Below are positions 1-7,593 of a DNA stretch of 10,410 bases, in pieces. Both the position numbers and the translations under genes were made by a program. The notes beneath the pieces are model-generated. The model saw nothing but the letters and a program-made list of their open reading frames with translations, did no database searches and was not told where the DNA came from. The DNA is from an uncultured Clostridium sp. (lineage in GTDB: Bacteria; Bacillota; Clostridia; TANB77; CAG-508), in assembly GCA_958413095.1 (NCBI GenBank), contig CATYUF010000052.1, forward strand, positions 1-10,410, read 5' to 3'. How positions within the stretch are numbered: position 1 is the first letter of the stretch; each line of letters opens with the position of its first letter.

Positions 1-557
1 AATATATACATAGATAAAATTAGTGTTGCACTAATACTATTTCCTGATTCAAACCATCCTTTTATCCCCATTCCTTCTATATATGTACTTGACATTGTAT
101 TAGTAACTATTGAAAGTATAATTGACAATAAATATATTCCCACAGATATAATTGTTGCTTTTTCTATTTTTTCAGTTAACTTTTCTTTAAATGTTTTTAT
201 AAATACATACAAAATTATAATCATAAAAGTATAATTAACTAAATACTGTAATTCATGTGATATATTACTATAACTACTTTCACTTCTGACTGTTGTAAAC
301 AAAATCAAATGTATTATTGCATATATTCCATAAACTGCTGATATACCAAACATTTTCAGCTTATATTTTTTATCAGCTTTTATGAAGTAATATAAAAAAG
401 CAATCATTGGAATTATAGGTCTTATTATTGTAGAAGGTGATATTTTTGTATTAAATATATTTCTAAATATAAAACTAGCTATATCTAAAATTGGACATAT
501 AATTATAAATACTGCTAATAAATTTTCAATGTTTAATTTTCTTTTTATCTTTTCCAT
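1..557 (-). CDS. O-antigen ligase/polymerase-like membrane protein (N-terminal part, cut by window edge)
   Basis: This is an open frame from ATG at 557 to the window edge, 185 codons with no stop. It is highly hydrophobic, with membrane segments at about residues 11-33, 47-60, 68-88, 105-121 and 135-153, and a sixth starting near 173. The N-terminal pattern CPILDIASF followed by SPSTIIRPIIP, and later WFESGNS, is what I recall from Firmicute O-antigen-ligase-like proteins (PF13425) in capsule and exopolysaccharide clusters. Such proteins polymerise or transfer lipid-linked oligosaccharides outside the membrane. It lies 22 bp after the GT2 gene, with a GGGGA ribosome binding site 5 nt before the ATG, so it is probably the next gene of the same operon. 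The catalytic extracellular loop lies beyond the window. A flippase or another multi-pass transporter is the main alternative. Confidence 0.7.
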   Translation of the reverse strand, partial: MEKIKRKLNIENLLAVFIIICPILDIASFIFRNIFNTKISPSTIIRPIIPMIAFLYYFIKADKKYKLKMFGISAVYGIYAIIHLILFTTVRSESSYSNISHELQYLVNYTFMIIILYVFIKTFKEKLTEKIEKATIISVGIYLLSIILSIVTNTMSSTYIEGMGIKGWFESGNSISATLILSMYI

Positions 558-579
558 TTCTTCCCCATTTTTTTTATTT

Positions 580-1566
580 TTAAGCAAATTTTCTTTGTAC
601 GATTTTTCTAACAAAAGAAAATCTTCCTATTTTTTCATAAATTTTAATTGTTATATTATTAACACTTAACATATATTTATTTTTTAAATTTTTATTTCTT
701 ATATAACTATTTTTCTTCCAATTAGGAAAAGTTTCATTTAAATTATTCCAAGAATATTTTATAATTTCTTTCCTTTCATTTTTATCTTCTATCATTATCA
801 TTCTAAGAAATGAACTACATAATAAATATCTTGCATAATTATATTCTAATTCATTTTTATACTCTTCATATATTGAATTTTCTTTATAATAAGCTATTAC
901 ATTATCTAAAATATCTATAATTTCTTTAGTTCTAGCATTTTGTGAATTTGAAATAGAATTATCTCTTTGCACATAATGAACAAATGATTTATTTACTATT
1001 TCTAATTTATTAATATATGGTATTAGTTTATAAAAAAACTCGACATCTTCATATCTAAGGCCATATGGAAATTTTACTTTTGTTTTTTCTATTAATTCTC
1101 TTTTTATTAGTTTATTCCATGCTACTACCCTTGCATTTAATAAAATATCGTGTTTATCTTTATAAATTCTTCCTTTACTTTCTATTGTTTCATTAGGATA
1201 TTCCCATAGAAAATTACATTCTACAATATCTGCATTTTCTTTTTTGGCTTTTTCATACATTTGTTCATACATATCAAATTCAACATAATCATCTGAATCT
1301 AAAAAAGCTATATATTCTCCTGTTGCATATGGCATTGCATAATTTCTTGCGTCTGATAAGCCTCCATTTTCTTTTTCAAGATAAACTATTTTATTTTTAT
1401 ATTTACTTGCATATTCCTTAGCAATAGTTTCTGAAGTGTCTTTACTTCCATCATTAACTATTATTATCTCTATATCTTCTAAGGTTTGATTTACTAATGA
1501 ATTTAAACATTTATCTATATATTTTTCTACATTATAAAAAGGTACTATTACACTTACTTTTTTCAT
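580..1566 (-). CDS. Family 2 glycosyltransferase (polysaccharide synthesis)
   Basis: The protein has 328 aa. Residues 1-110 form a GT-A fold: VSVIVPFYNVEKYI at 4-17, NDGS at 38-41 (nucleotide binding), GGLSDARN at 68-75, and the metal-binding DSDD at 90-93. RYED at 171-174 supplies the likely catalytic-base region, and HYVQRDNSIS at 197-206 is the usual GT2 follow-on motif. It should transfer a sugar from a nucleotide donor to a growing lipid-linked glycan on the cytoplasmic face of the membrane; donor and acceptor cannot be read from sequence. The ATG has an AGGAG (1572-1576) overlapping the stop codon of the upstream GT2 gene, with only 8 bp between the genes, so translation is probably coupled. 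Its motifs sit at the same residue numbers as in its neighbour, which points to tandem paralogues. Confidence 0.93.
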   Translation of the reverse strand: MKKVSVIVPFYNVEKYIDKCLNSLVNQTLEDIEIIIVNDGSKDTSETIAKEYASKYKNKIVYLEKENGGLSDARNYAMPYATGEYIAFLDSDDYVEFDMYEQMYEKAKKENADIVECNFLWEYPNETIESKGRIYKDKHDILLNARVVAWNKLIKRELIEKTKVKFPYGLRYEDVEFFYKLIPYINKLEIVNKSFVHYVQRDNSISNSQNARTKEIIDILDNVIAYYKENSIYEEYKNELEYNYARYLLCSSFLRMIMIEDKNERKEIIKYSWNNLNETFPNWKKNSYIRNKNLKNKYMLSVNNITIKIYEKIGRFSFVRKIVQRKFA

Positions 1567-1574
1567 TTCTTCTC

Positions 1575-2528
1575 CTATTTACCATATAATTTTAAATACA
1601 AGTTCATATCTATCATTAACAATATTTTCTTAATCGTTTGTTTTAAATTTCTTGCTTTTATATTTTTATATACTTTTCTATTCTTTAATTCCTCTAAGTA
1701 TTTTTTTCTTTCCTCTTCTTTTAAATCCCTAGCTTTTAATATTACAGCATTTGTATAATAAATCATAATATTATCATGTGTTAATTTCGAAATATTAATT
1801 TTCTGAGAATATTCTTTTGCATTATCATAATGTCCCAATGCATCATATACTCTTTTAATTGTTTTTTGATAATTTTCATTACGCATTAAACTTCCTTGAC
1901 TTTGAACATAATAATATCCATAAAAATTAGTAGATACCATAGATTTTGCAAGAACAATAATAAATGGTATTAGCCCAAAGTCTTCATGTTCAGTTCCAAC
2001 TTTAAATTTTAAGTTATTTCTTGTAAAGATATCTTTTTTTATTATATATACACAAGGTGAATCTAATAATACATCTGTTCCATAAAGTCTATTAAATCCT
2101 TCTTCTCCTGTAACTTCATCAAATGTAGCTCCTGATACAATTTCTAAAATCTTGTCATTTTCATCTACTCTTTGCATTTTATATTTTATAAGCTCAATGT
2201 CTTCATCAATATATTTTTTTATGTTGTCATATAGCTTTTTGTCTATATAATCATCTGAGTCAAGAAACATGATATATTTTCCTGATGCTTTTTCTATTCC
2301 AAAATTCCTTGTATCAGATACTCCAGTATTATCTTTTTTATAATATGTAAATAAATCTTTATATTTACTTACATATTCCTTTATTATAGCTTCTGAATCA
2401 TCAGTGCTTCCATCATTTACAACAACTACTTCTATTTCTGAGTTATTTTGATTTATAATACTATCAAAACATTTTTTTAAGTGCTTTTCTGTATTATATA
2501 CTGGAACTATTATGCTTAGTTTTTTCAT
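1575..2528 (-). CDS. Family 2 glycosyltransferase, paralogue of the downstream gene
   Basis: A GT2 enzyme of 317 aa when counted from the ATG at 2528. Motifs are LSIIVPVYNTEKHL at 4-17, NDGS at 38-41, GVSDTRN at 69-75, DSDD at 90-93, HED at 181-183, and a YYYVQSQGSLMR stretch near 205-216. A longer frame opens at an ATG at 2549, giving 7 extra residues and overlapping the GT4 gene by 14 bp. I prefer 2528: AAAGAGAG lies 10 nt before it, the upstream ATG has no convincing ribosome binding site, and the shorter form aligns residue for residue with the sister GT2. The expected role is sugar transfer to a lipid-linked glycan; the substrate is unknown. The last 60 residues are basic and may associate with the membrane. 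Confidence 0.92.
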   Translation of the reverse strand: MKKLSIIVPVYNTEKHLKKCFDSIINQNNSEIEVVVVNDGSTDDSEAIIKEYVSKYKDLFTYYKKDNTGVSDTRNFGIEKASGKYIMFLDSDDYIDKKLYDNIKKYIDEDIELIKYKMQRVDENDKILEIVSGATFDEVTGEEGFNRLYGTDVLLDSPCVYIIKKDIFTRNNLKFKVGTEHEDFGLIPFIIVLAKSMVSTNFYGYYYVQSQGSLMRNENYQKTIKRVYDALGHYDNAKEYSQKINISKLTHDNIMIYYTNAVILKARDLKEEERKKYLEELKNRKVYKNIKARNLKQTIKKILLMIDMNLYLKLYGK

Positions 2529-2535
2529 ATTCTTA

Positions 2536-3624
2536 TTACTCTCTTTCATTTATAACATCTTCTATTTTTTTAGAAATTTCTTCATTATATTTATTATAAT
2601 CAAATTGATTTTTTATTTCATATCCGTTTTCAATAACTTCTTTCATTGCTTTATATGTACTTTCTACTGTCTTTTCAGTTAATATTCCTTTACCTTCAAC
2701 TTGCTTATAGTCAGATACTTTTGTAGTAATAATTGGTTTGTTTAAAATAAAACTTTCTAAATATACTACTGGAAATCCTTCATAATCTGAAGATAATATT
2801 ATATAATCGCTTAAATTAAAATATGGATATGGATTTTCCTTTTTTCCTAGAAATATTATTTCATTTTTTAAGTCATATTTGTCTACCATGTTTTTATAAA
2901 AATTTGTATCTTGTCCTTCGCCTATACATATGACTCTAAACTTCTTATTTTCTTCCTTAAGTCTTTTAGCAGCTTCTATTATTCTAGATAATTTTTTTTG
3001 TTTTTCATCATGTCTACCTACATTTAGAAATGTTACTATATTTTCTCTTCCTAAATCTTTTACCACTTCTTTTGATTTTTCTAAAATAGTTTTAGCATTT
3101 ATTAAATTGTTGCATACCATTACCTTATTTTTAGTTTCTGGAAATACTTTTATAAAGCTTTCTTTTCCCTCTTCTGAAACAAAAACTATATGTTTAAACT
3201 TATTATATTTTCTTTCTTCGAAAAATTTTTTCATTTCTTCTATATTCCCATTAAATAGTGAATAATAATCAGCATGTCCCCATAGAGCATTATTTTTAGA
3301 AGCTACTCTTGCAATATAACTTCCTGGAATAGAATATGTAGCAAAACTAGCTGAAAAATCAAATTTATTTTTATATTTCAAGTAAAATTTAATCTGATTA
3401 AACATGTTTTTTATCTTTCTTATTAATATGTTTTTATTGTTATTAACTTTGTATTCTATAACTTTAACATTTTTAGAAATATTATCTAAAAATACTCCTT
3501 CTTTTTTTTCTAATATTAAAGTTATATTATAACCTTTATTTTCTAAATAATTTATAAGATATAATAATGCTTTTTCTATTCCTCCTAAATCAAGGTTATA
3601 TGCTGAGAATAATATTTTCTTCAT
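2536..3624 (-). CDS. Family 4 glycosyltransferase (GT-B fold)
   Basis: A full-length GT4 enzyme of 362 aa. The N-terminal acceptor-binding half carries LDLGGIEKAL at 11-20, the usual GG[IV]E-type loop. The C-terminal donor-binding half carries NVGRHDEKQKKLSRIIEA at 201-218, ICIGEG at 232-237, and SSDYEGFPVVYLES at 278-291. E282 and E290 form the EX7E signature of retaining GT4 enzymes. It should transfer a sugar from a nucleotide-sugar to a lipid-linked or soluble acceptor in the cytoplasm. The ATG has AGGAG at 3634-3638, 9 nt upstream. It is the first gene of the tight glycosyltransferase run, 86 bp after the PBP gene. I find no convincing promoter or terminator in that gap, so read-through from the PBP gene is possible. 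Confidence 0.93.
   Translation of the reverse strand: MKKILFSAYNLDLGGIEKALLYLINYLENKGYNITLILEKKEGVFLDNISKNVKVIEYKVNNNKNILIRKIKNMFNQIKFYLKYKNKFDFSASFATYSIPGSYIARVASKNNALWGHADYYSLFNGNIEEMKKFFEERKYNKFKHIVFVSEEGKESFIKVFPETKNKVMVCNNLINAKTILEKSKEVVKDLGRENIVTFLNVGRHDEKQKKLSRIIEAAKRLKEENKKFRVICIGEGQDTNFYKNMVDKYDLKNEIIFLGKKENPYPYFNLSDYIILSSDYEGFPVVYLESFILNKPIITTKVSDYKQVEGKGILTEKTVESTYKAMKEVIENGYEIKNQFDYNKYNEEISKKIEDVINERE
2539..2546 (-). promoter_or_regulatory. Ribosome binding site deciding the GT2 start
   Basis: AAAGAGAG lies 10 nt before the ATG at 2528, inside the last codons of the GT4 gene. It favours the short form of the GT2 protein. The alternative ATG at 2549 is preceded only by AT-rich sequence with a poor GAAG match. 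Confidence 0.5.
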
Positions 3625-3661
3625 TTCTTTTTTCTCCTCGTACTTATATGTTTATAATTTT

Positions 3662-3676
3662 TAGTTGATACAACTA
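3662..3676. repeat. Small inverted repeat in the PBP-GT4 gap
   Basis: TAGTTG-ATA-CAACTA gives a 6-bp stem with a 3-nt loop. On the minus strand it is followed by A-rich, not T-rich, sequence, so it does not look like an intrinsic terminator. It could be a 3' stabilising or processing hairpin, or chance. Confidence 0.25.
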
Positions 3677-3710
3677 TAATTTCTATCTTTTAGTATTAAA
3701 TAATATCAAT

Positions 3711-6248
3711 CTAATTTGTTATTTTGTTATTATTTAGTATATTTGCACTAGTATTGGTACTGTTTGTATTTGTAGCTGTATTCTGTTTATTAGTATTAGT
3801 TGTATTTACTTTATTGCTACTATTAGAAGTATTATTTACCGTATTTTGTTTATTCGTTGTGTTTGTTGTATTTTGTTTTCCAGAAGATGTATTATTTTTG
3901 TTCTGATTGTTATTGTTTGGTTTAGTTGAATTTTCTACATTATTGTTTGTCTGGTTACTATTGCTTTGATTGTTAGTCTTATTTTCATTTCTATTAATAT
4001 CAAAAGCATCTTTTTCTTCATAAATATCATCATCAAAGATACCTTCATTTTGAACTTTATTACTACTATTAGAATTTGTAGTTGCATTTTCTTTTATAGT
4101 TGTTCCTTTATGCTTATCACATTCTTTAGGAGATGTTCCTAATAAGAAATATTCTGTATATGTTTCTTTACATCCACTGTTTGCAATTTTTCCACTTTCT
4201 GCACAAATCGTTTTACTTTCAATCCAACTAGGTTTCTTAAATTCGGCTTTTTCTAATCCACCATGTATATTCTTCATAACATTTGACCAAATAATTCCTG
4301 CTGGATTTTGTTTATTAAAGAATATTGTTTCATTTTGGTCATATCCAAACCATGTTACTGCTGTATAATATGGAGTGAAACCACATAACCATCTGTCAAA
4401 ATTGTCATCTGTTGTACCTGTTTTTGCTGCAACATCTATTCCTGGAATTGCACAATATCTTGCTGTACCATTAGAGCCTTTTACTGGCTGGATTAAAATT
4501 TCTTTTAATATGTATGAAACTTGTTCAGATATTACTCTTTTCTTCTTAGACTTTGCTTTTATAACAACTTCACCAGTTGAATTAGTTATACTTGAATAAA
4601 ATGTAGGTTCTATATATACCCCATCATTTGCAATAGTAGCATAGGCACCTGCCATCTCTAAAGGGCTTATTCCTTTGTCTACTCCTCCTAATGCTAGTGA
4701 TAAAGTTTCATCTTTTTCTGTAAGAGTTGTTATTCCCATTTTCTTAAGATACTTAATTGATTTTTTAGGTTTTATTTCTTCCATCATTTCAACAAAAGGT
4801 ATATTTTGTGATGATTCTAATGCTCTTCTTACTGTTATTTCTCCTAAATAACTTGCATAATTTTTAGGTTCATATCCTCCTTGGAAAGTCTTTTCTACAT
4901 CTGGATATATAGTAGCCCCGGTGAAGATTTTTTTATCAATTCCTGGTGCTAAAACAGCCAATGGCTTTATTGCAGAACCTGTTTGTCTTATACTTTGTGT
5001 GGCTCTATTTAGTCCTCTTGCAGTCGTTTTTTCTCCTAAACCTCCTACACAAGCTAATACTTGTCCTGTTTTATGGTCTATTATAACCATTGCTGCTTGA
5101 GATGGGTCCCCTCCCTGTTTTGATGCGATACTATATTTTGATTTTTGAAATTCTTTTTCAGTTTGCTTTTGAATATTATCATTTTGTGTACTATTTATTG
5201 TTAGTCCTGCCATGTATAAATAATTTGTAGCAAATGTTTTATTTATGTTTTTCTTTTTTGAAATATCTGATATGACTTCTGTTACTAAAGCATCTGTATG
5301 ATAAGAATAAACAGAATCATCTGATTCTATATTTCCTTTTTTAAATCTTAGACCTTTTTCAACCTCAGAAATAGCACTATTATATTCTTCTTCATTTATA
5401 TATTCTAATTCTTTCATCTTTCCTAAAACTATTTTTGTTCTTTTGGAAATTTTTTCTTTATTATCTTTTTCTCCAAAAGGATTATAGGAATTTGGGGAGT
5501 TGTTTATACCTGCTAAAAAGGCACATTCTGCTAATGATAATTGTTGTGCACTTTTATTAAAATAATATTTTGCTCCTGCTTCTACTCCATATATATTAGG
5601 TCCAACATAAATAACATTCAAATATGTACTTAATATCTCATCTTTTGAAAAATACCATTCTAGTTGATATGCTTTCCACCATTCCTTAACTTTTCTAAAT
5701 ACTGAATCTGTATTATCTCCTGTAATATTTTTTACTAGCTGTTGAGTTATTGTACTACCACCATATGAAGAAGAACCTGCATGAATTATATATGAAAATA
5801 TTGCTGATGCTGTTCTTTTTATATCAACTCCATGATGTTTATAGAATCTTTCATCTTCTATTGCTACATAGGCATTTTTTAAGTTTTTAGGAATATCTTC
5901 ATTGTTTATTTTGATTTTTTTTCTTTCACTTCCTAATTTAGCTATTGTTTTACCTTGTGAATCGACTACAATAGAAGTTTCATTTACAAACATTTCTTGT
6001 GTTATTTGTTTCCAATTATGTGATGAAACTCCTAAAAAAATTCCTAATAGTAATATTAAAATTATTACTATTATTATAATAATTTTTTTGATTTTTTTAT
6101 TTGCTTTGTTCTTTTTATTTGTTTTAGTACTTCTTTTTCCTTTTTTGCCTTTCTTTTTAGATTCTTGTTTTTCCTTTTGCTTATTTTCTTTTCTTAATTT
6201 CTTTATAGCCTTAGGAACTTCATCTTCTTTATTTTTATTCTTAAACAA
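3711..6248 (-). CDS. Class A penicillin-binding protein (PBP1-type peptidoglycan glycosyltransferase/transpeptidase)
   Basis: A bifunctional cell-wall synthase that polymerises lipid II into glycan strands and cross-links the stem peptides on the outer face of the membrane. Numbered from the TTG at 6248 (845 aa), it has a very Lys-rich cytoplasmic tail (about 3-55) and one membrane anchor (about 54-75). The GT51 domain carries AIEDERFYKHHG with catalytic E131, GGSTITQQ at 163-170 and RKVKEWW at 185-191. The transpeptidase carries SAIK (S425, K428), SQN at 480-482 and KTGT at 609-612. A Cys-containing C-terminal segment follows, then about 125 residues of Asn/Thr/Ser-rich low complexity. No key residue is missing. 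An in-frame ATG lies at 6290, but a sigma-A promoter overlaps it and it has no ribosome binding site, so I place the start at the TTG. It lies upstream of, and in the same direction as, the polysaccharide genes. Confidence 0.95.
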   Translation of the reverse strand: MFKNKNKEDEVPKAIKKLRKENKQKEKQESKKKGKKGKRSTKTNKKNKANKKIKKIIIIIVIILILLLGIFLGVSSHNWKQITQEMFVNETSIVVDSQGKTIAKLGSERKKIKINNEDIPKNLKNAYVAIEDERFYKHHGVDIKRTASAIFSYIIHAGSSSYGGSTITQQLVKNITGDNTDSVFRKVKEWWKAYQLEWYFSKDEILSTYLNVIYVGPNIYGVEAGAKYYFNKSAQQLSLAECAFLAGINNSPNSYNPFGEKDNKEKISKRTKIVLGKMKELEYINEEEYNSAISEVEKGLRFKKGNIESDDSVYSYHTDALVTEVISDISKKKNINKTFATNYLYMAGLTINSTQNDNIQKQTEKEFQKSKYSIASKQGGDPSQAAMVIIDHKTGQVLACVGGLGEKTTARGLNRATQSIRQTGSAIKPLAVLAPGIDKKIFTGATIYPDVEKTFQGGYEPKNYASYLGEITVRRALESSQNIPFVEMMEEIKPKKSIKYLKKMGITTLTEKDETLSLALGGVDKGISPLEMAGAYATIANDGVYIEPTFYSSITNSTGEVVIKAKSKKKRVISEQVSYILKEILIQPVKGSNGTARYCAIPGIDVAAKTGTTDDNFDRWLCGFTPYYTAVTWFGYDQNETIFFNKQNPAGIIWSNVMKNIHGGLEKAEFKKPSWIESKTICAESGKIANSGCKETYTEYFLLGTSPKECDKHKGTTIKENATTNSNSSNKVQNEGIFDDDIYEEKDAFDINRNENKTNNQSNSNQTNNNVENSTKPNNNNQNKNNTSSGKQNTTNTTNKQNTVNNTSNSSNKVNTTNTNKQNTATNTNSTNTSANILNNNKITN

Positions 6249-6259
6249 TAATATCACTA

Positions 6260-6264
6260 TCCTT
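6260..6264 (-). promoter_or_regulatory. Ribosome binding site supporting the TTG start of the PBP
   Basis: AAGGA lies 11 nt before the TTG at 6246-6248. It is the only Shine-Dalgarno-like sequence near the beginning of the frame. The ATG at 6290 is preceded by AT-only sequence. An in-frame GTG at 6257 is too close to use it. Confidence 0.5.
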
Positions 6265-6280
6265 ATTTTTAATTGCCCTA

Positions 6281-6310
6281 AGTATATCATATTTTTAATA
6301 ATATTTACAA
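6281..6310 (-). promoter_or_regulatory. Sigma-A promoter of the PBP gene
   Basis: The -35 is TTGTAA (6305-6310; 4/6 match), then an 18-bp spacer, then the -10 TATACT (6281-6286; 5/6). The -10 lies inside codons 2-4 of the frame opened by the ATG at 6290, so a transcript from here cannot contain that ATG. Transcription would start near 6274, leaving a short leader before the TTG at 6248. Confidence 0.55.
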
Positions 6311-6350
6311 TACTAATGTTATAAGAAAAGTTGCGAAGCTACATAAGAAA

Positions 6351-6375
6351 ATGCAAGAAAAAATTATGTTTGCAT
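6351..6375. repeat. Inverted repeat between the divergent PBP and recombinase genes
   Basis: ATGCAA (6351-6356) and TTGCAT (6370-6375) form 6-bp arms around a 13-bp centre. A second, overlapping small hairpin, TTATG-TTTG-CATAA, is at 6364-6377. The repeat ends 10 bp before the recombinase -35. It could be an operator for either gene, but the arms are short for DNA this AT-rich. Confidence 0.25.
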
Positions 6376-6385
6376 AAAAAAACTA

Positions 6386-6414
6386 TTCACTTTCAGTAGA
6401 TATTCATGTATAAT
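6386..6414 (+). promoter_or_regulatory. Sigma-A promoter of the tyrosine recombinase gene
   Basis: The -35 is TTCACT (6386-6391; 4/6), the spacer is 17 bp, and the -10 is a perfect TATAAT (6409-6414). Transcription should begin near 6421, only about 20 nt before the ATG at 6442. The leader is therefore short and contains just the ribosome binding site. Confidence 0.65.
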
Positions 6415-6425
6415 ATATAAGATGC

Positions 6426-6431
6426 AAGGAG
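6426..6431 (+). promoter_or_regulatory. Ribosome binding site deciding the recombinase start
   Basis: AAGGAG lies 10 nt before the ATG at 6442. An in-frame GTG at 6433 is only 1 nt from this site, too close for initiation, so the ATG is preferred. Confidence 0.65.
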
Positions 6432-6441
6432 AGTGAAACAG

Positions 6442-7425
6442 ATGATAAGAAAAGATGAAAACCCAGACTATCTTAATTCTTTTTTAGATTATAGTGCTAC
6501 TATTTTAAATAAATCACCAAATAGTATTAAAGAATATAACTATGACTTAATGATGTTCTTAAGATTTATAAAAATACATTATAACTTGACAAATGAAAGT
6601 GATTTTTCAAAAATAGAAATTAAAGATATTTCTATTGAAGTTATAAAAAAGATTTCCTTGGAAGATATACATTCATTTTTAAGTTATATGGCCATTGAAT
6701 TGCGTAGTAAGGCTGCAACTAGAGCAAGAAAATGCTCTACAATAAGGATATTTTTTAATTATTTAAGTCAAAAAGCAAATTTAATAGAAATAAATCCTGC
6801 CCAAAACTTGGAAACTCCAAAATCTGATAAACGACTACCTAAATATTTAAATTTAGACCAAAGTAAAAAGCTTTTAGAAGTTACAGCAAATGAAGATAAT
6901 AGGAATTTTCAAAGGGATTATGCTATCATTACCTTATTCTTAAATTGTGGCTTGCGTTTATCTGAATTAGTAAATATAAATATAAAAGATATTGATTTTA
7001 GTGAAGCTAGATTATCAGTTATAGGTAAAGGAAATAAAGAGCGAACTATATACTTAAATAAAGCTTGTTTAAAGGCTATTCATGAATATTTAGAAGTTCG
7101 CCCAAAGGAAGGTGTGAAAGTTGATAAACAAAACTCACATAAAGCTTTATTTTTAAGTGAACGACGAGAACGAATTAGTAGAAGAACAGTTCAATATATT
7201 GTTGATAAAGAATTGAAAATTGCAGGTTTTGATACTTCTAAGTTCTCTGTTCATAAACTAAGACATACGGCAGCTACTTTAATGTATCAATATGGTAATG
7301 TTGATATTAGAGCTTTGCAAGAATTATTAGGTCATGAAAGCATTTCTACAACTGAAATATATACTCATGTCGATAATTCACAAGTTAGAAATGCAGTTGA
7401 AAGTAATCCTCTTGCTGACATTTAA
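6442..7425 (+). CDS. Tyrosine recombinase, XerC/XerD type
   Basis: A 327-aa site-specific recombinase, numbered from the ATG at 6442. The N-terminal core-binding (SAM-like) domain spans about 8-112 and the catalytic domain about 132-322. All catalytic residues are visible: R172 in CGLRLSEL, K196 in VIGKGNKER, H271 and R274 in HKLRHT, H298 in LLGHESISTT, and Y307 in IYTHV. The length and the close match to the Xer core suggest a housekeeping recombinase that resolves chromosome dimers at dif, rather than a phage or transposon integrase. There is no excisionase, attachment site or mobile-element cargo beside it. It is transcribed alone, divergent from the PBP, and ends at a strong bidirectional terminator. 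I cannot tell XerC from XerD, nor whether this is the organism's only Xer protein. Confidence 0.9.
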   Translation: MIRKDENPDYLNSFLDYSATILNKSPNSIKEYNYDLMMFLRFIKIHYNLTNESDFSKIEIKDISIEVIKKISLEDIHSFLSYMAIELRSKAATRARKCSTIRIFFNYLSQKANLIEINPAQNLETPKSDKRLPKYLNLDQSKKLLEVTANEDNRNFQRDYAIITLFLNCGLRLSELVNINIKDIDFSEARLSVIGKGNKERTIYLNKACLKAIHEYLEVRPKEGVKVDKQNSHKALFLSERRERISRRTVQYIVDKELKIAGFDTSKFSVHKLRHTAATLMYQYGNVDIRALQELLGHESISTTEIYTHVDNSQVRNAVESNPLADI

Positions 7426-7459
7426 TATTTTATATTCTTAATTATGCTTATTTTTAACA

Positions 7460-7504
7460 AAAAAGATATTATTCAAATATTTAAATTTTGAATAATATCT
7501 TTTT
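7460..7504. terminator. Bidirectional intrinsic terminator between convergent genes
   Basis: A perfect 18-bp stem (7460-7477 with 7487-7504) and a 9-nt loop. The left arm starts with A5 and the right arm ends with T6, so each strand ends in a U-rich run. It lies 35 bp after the recombinase stop and 90 bp after the stop of the CmpB-like gene, and can end transcription from both sides. Confidence 0.9.
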
Positions 7505-7593
7505 ATTATTATATAGGAAATTTGATTTTTATCATAATCTCATTTAGGATGTTTCTATATACAACAAGTAAAAGTGACTTTTCATTATATTTT

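Noticed and set aside
2930..3265. Plus-strand open frame of 111 codons inside the GT4 gene.
   Set aside because: It is the antisense of a well-supported GT4 gene, has Ser/Leu/Phe-rich composition typical of reverse-frame reading, and lacks a ribosome binding site.
3724..4599. Short plus-strand frames (3724-3906, 4375-4599) opposite the PBP C-terminal part.
   Set aside because: Antisense of the Asn/Thr-rich tail and the transpeptidase domain; no start signals.
5902..6324. Plus-strand open frame of 140 codons opposite the PBP N-terminus, very hydrophobic.
   Set aside because: Its Phe/Leu richness comes from reading the Lys-rich tail and Ile-rich membrane anchor of the PBP backwards. There is no promoter or ribosome binding site.
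6442..7425. Possibility that the tyrosine recombinase marks an integrated mobile element.
   Set aside because: No attachment repeats, tRNA, excisionase, phage or conjugation genes are in the window. Its neighbours are housekeeping envelope genes, and it has Xer-like length and motifs.
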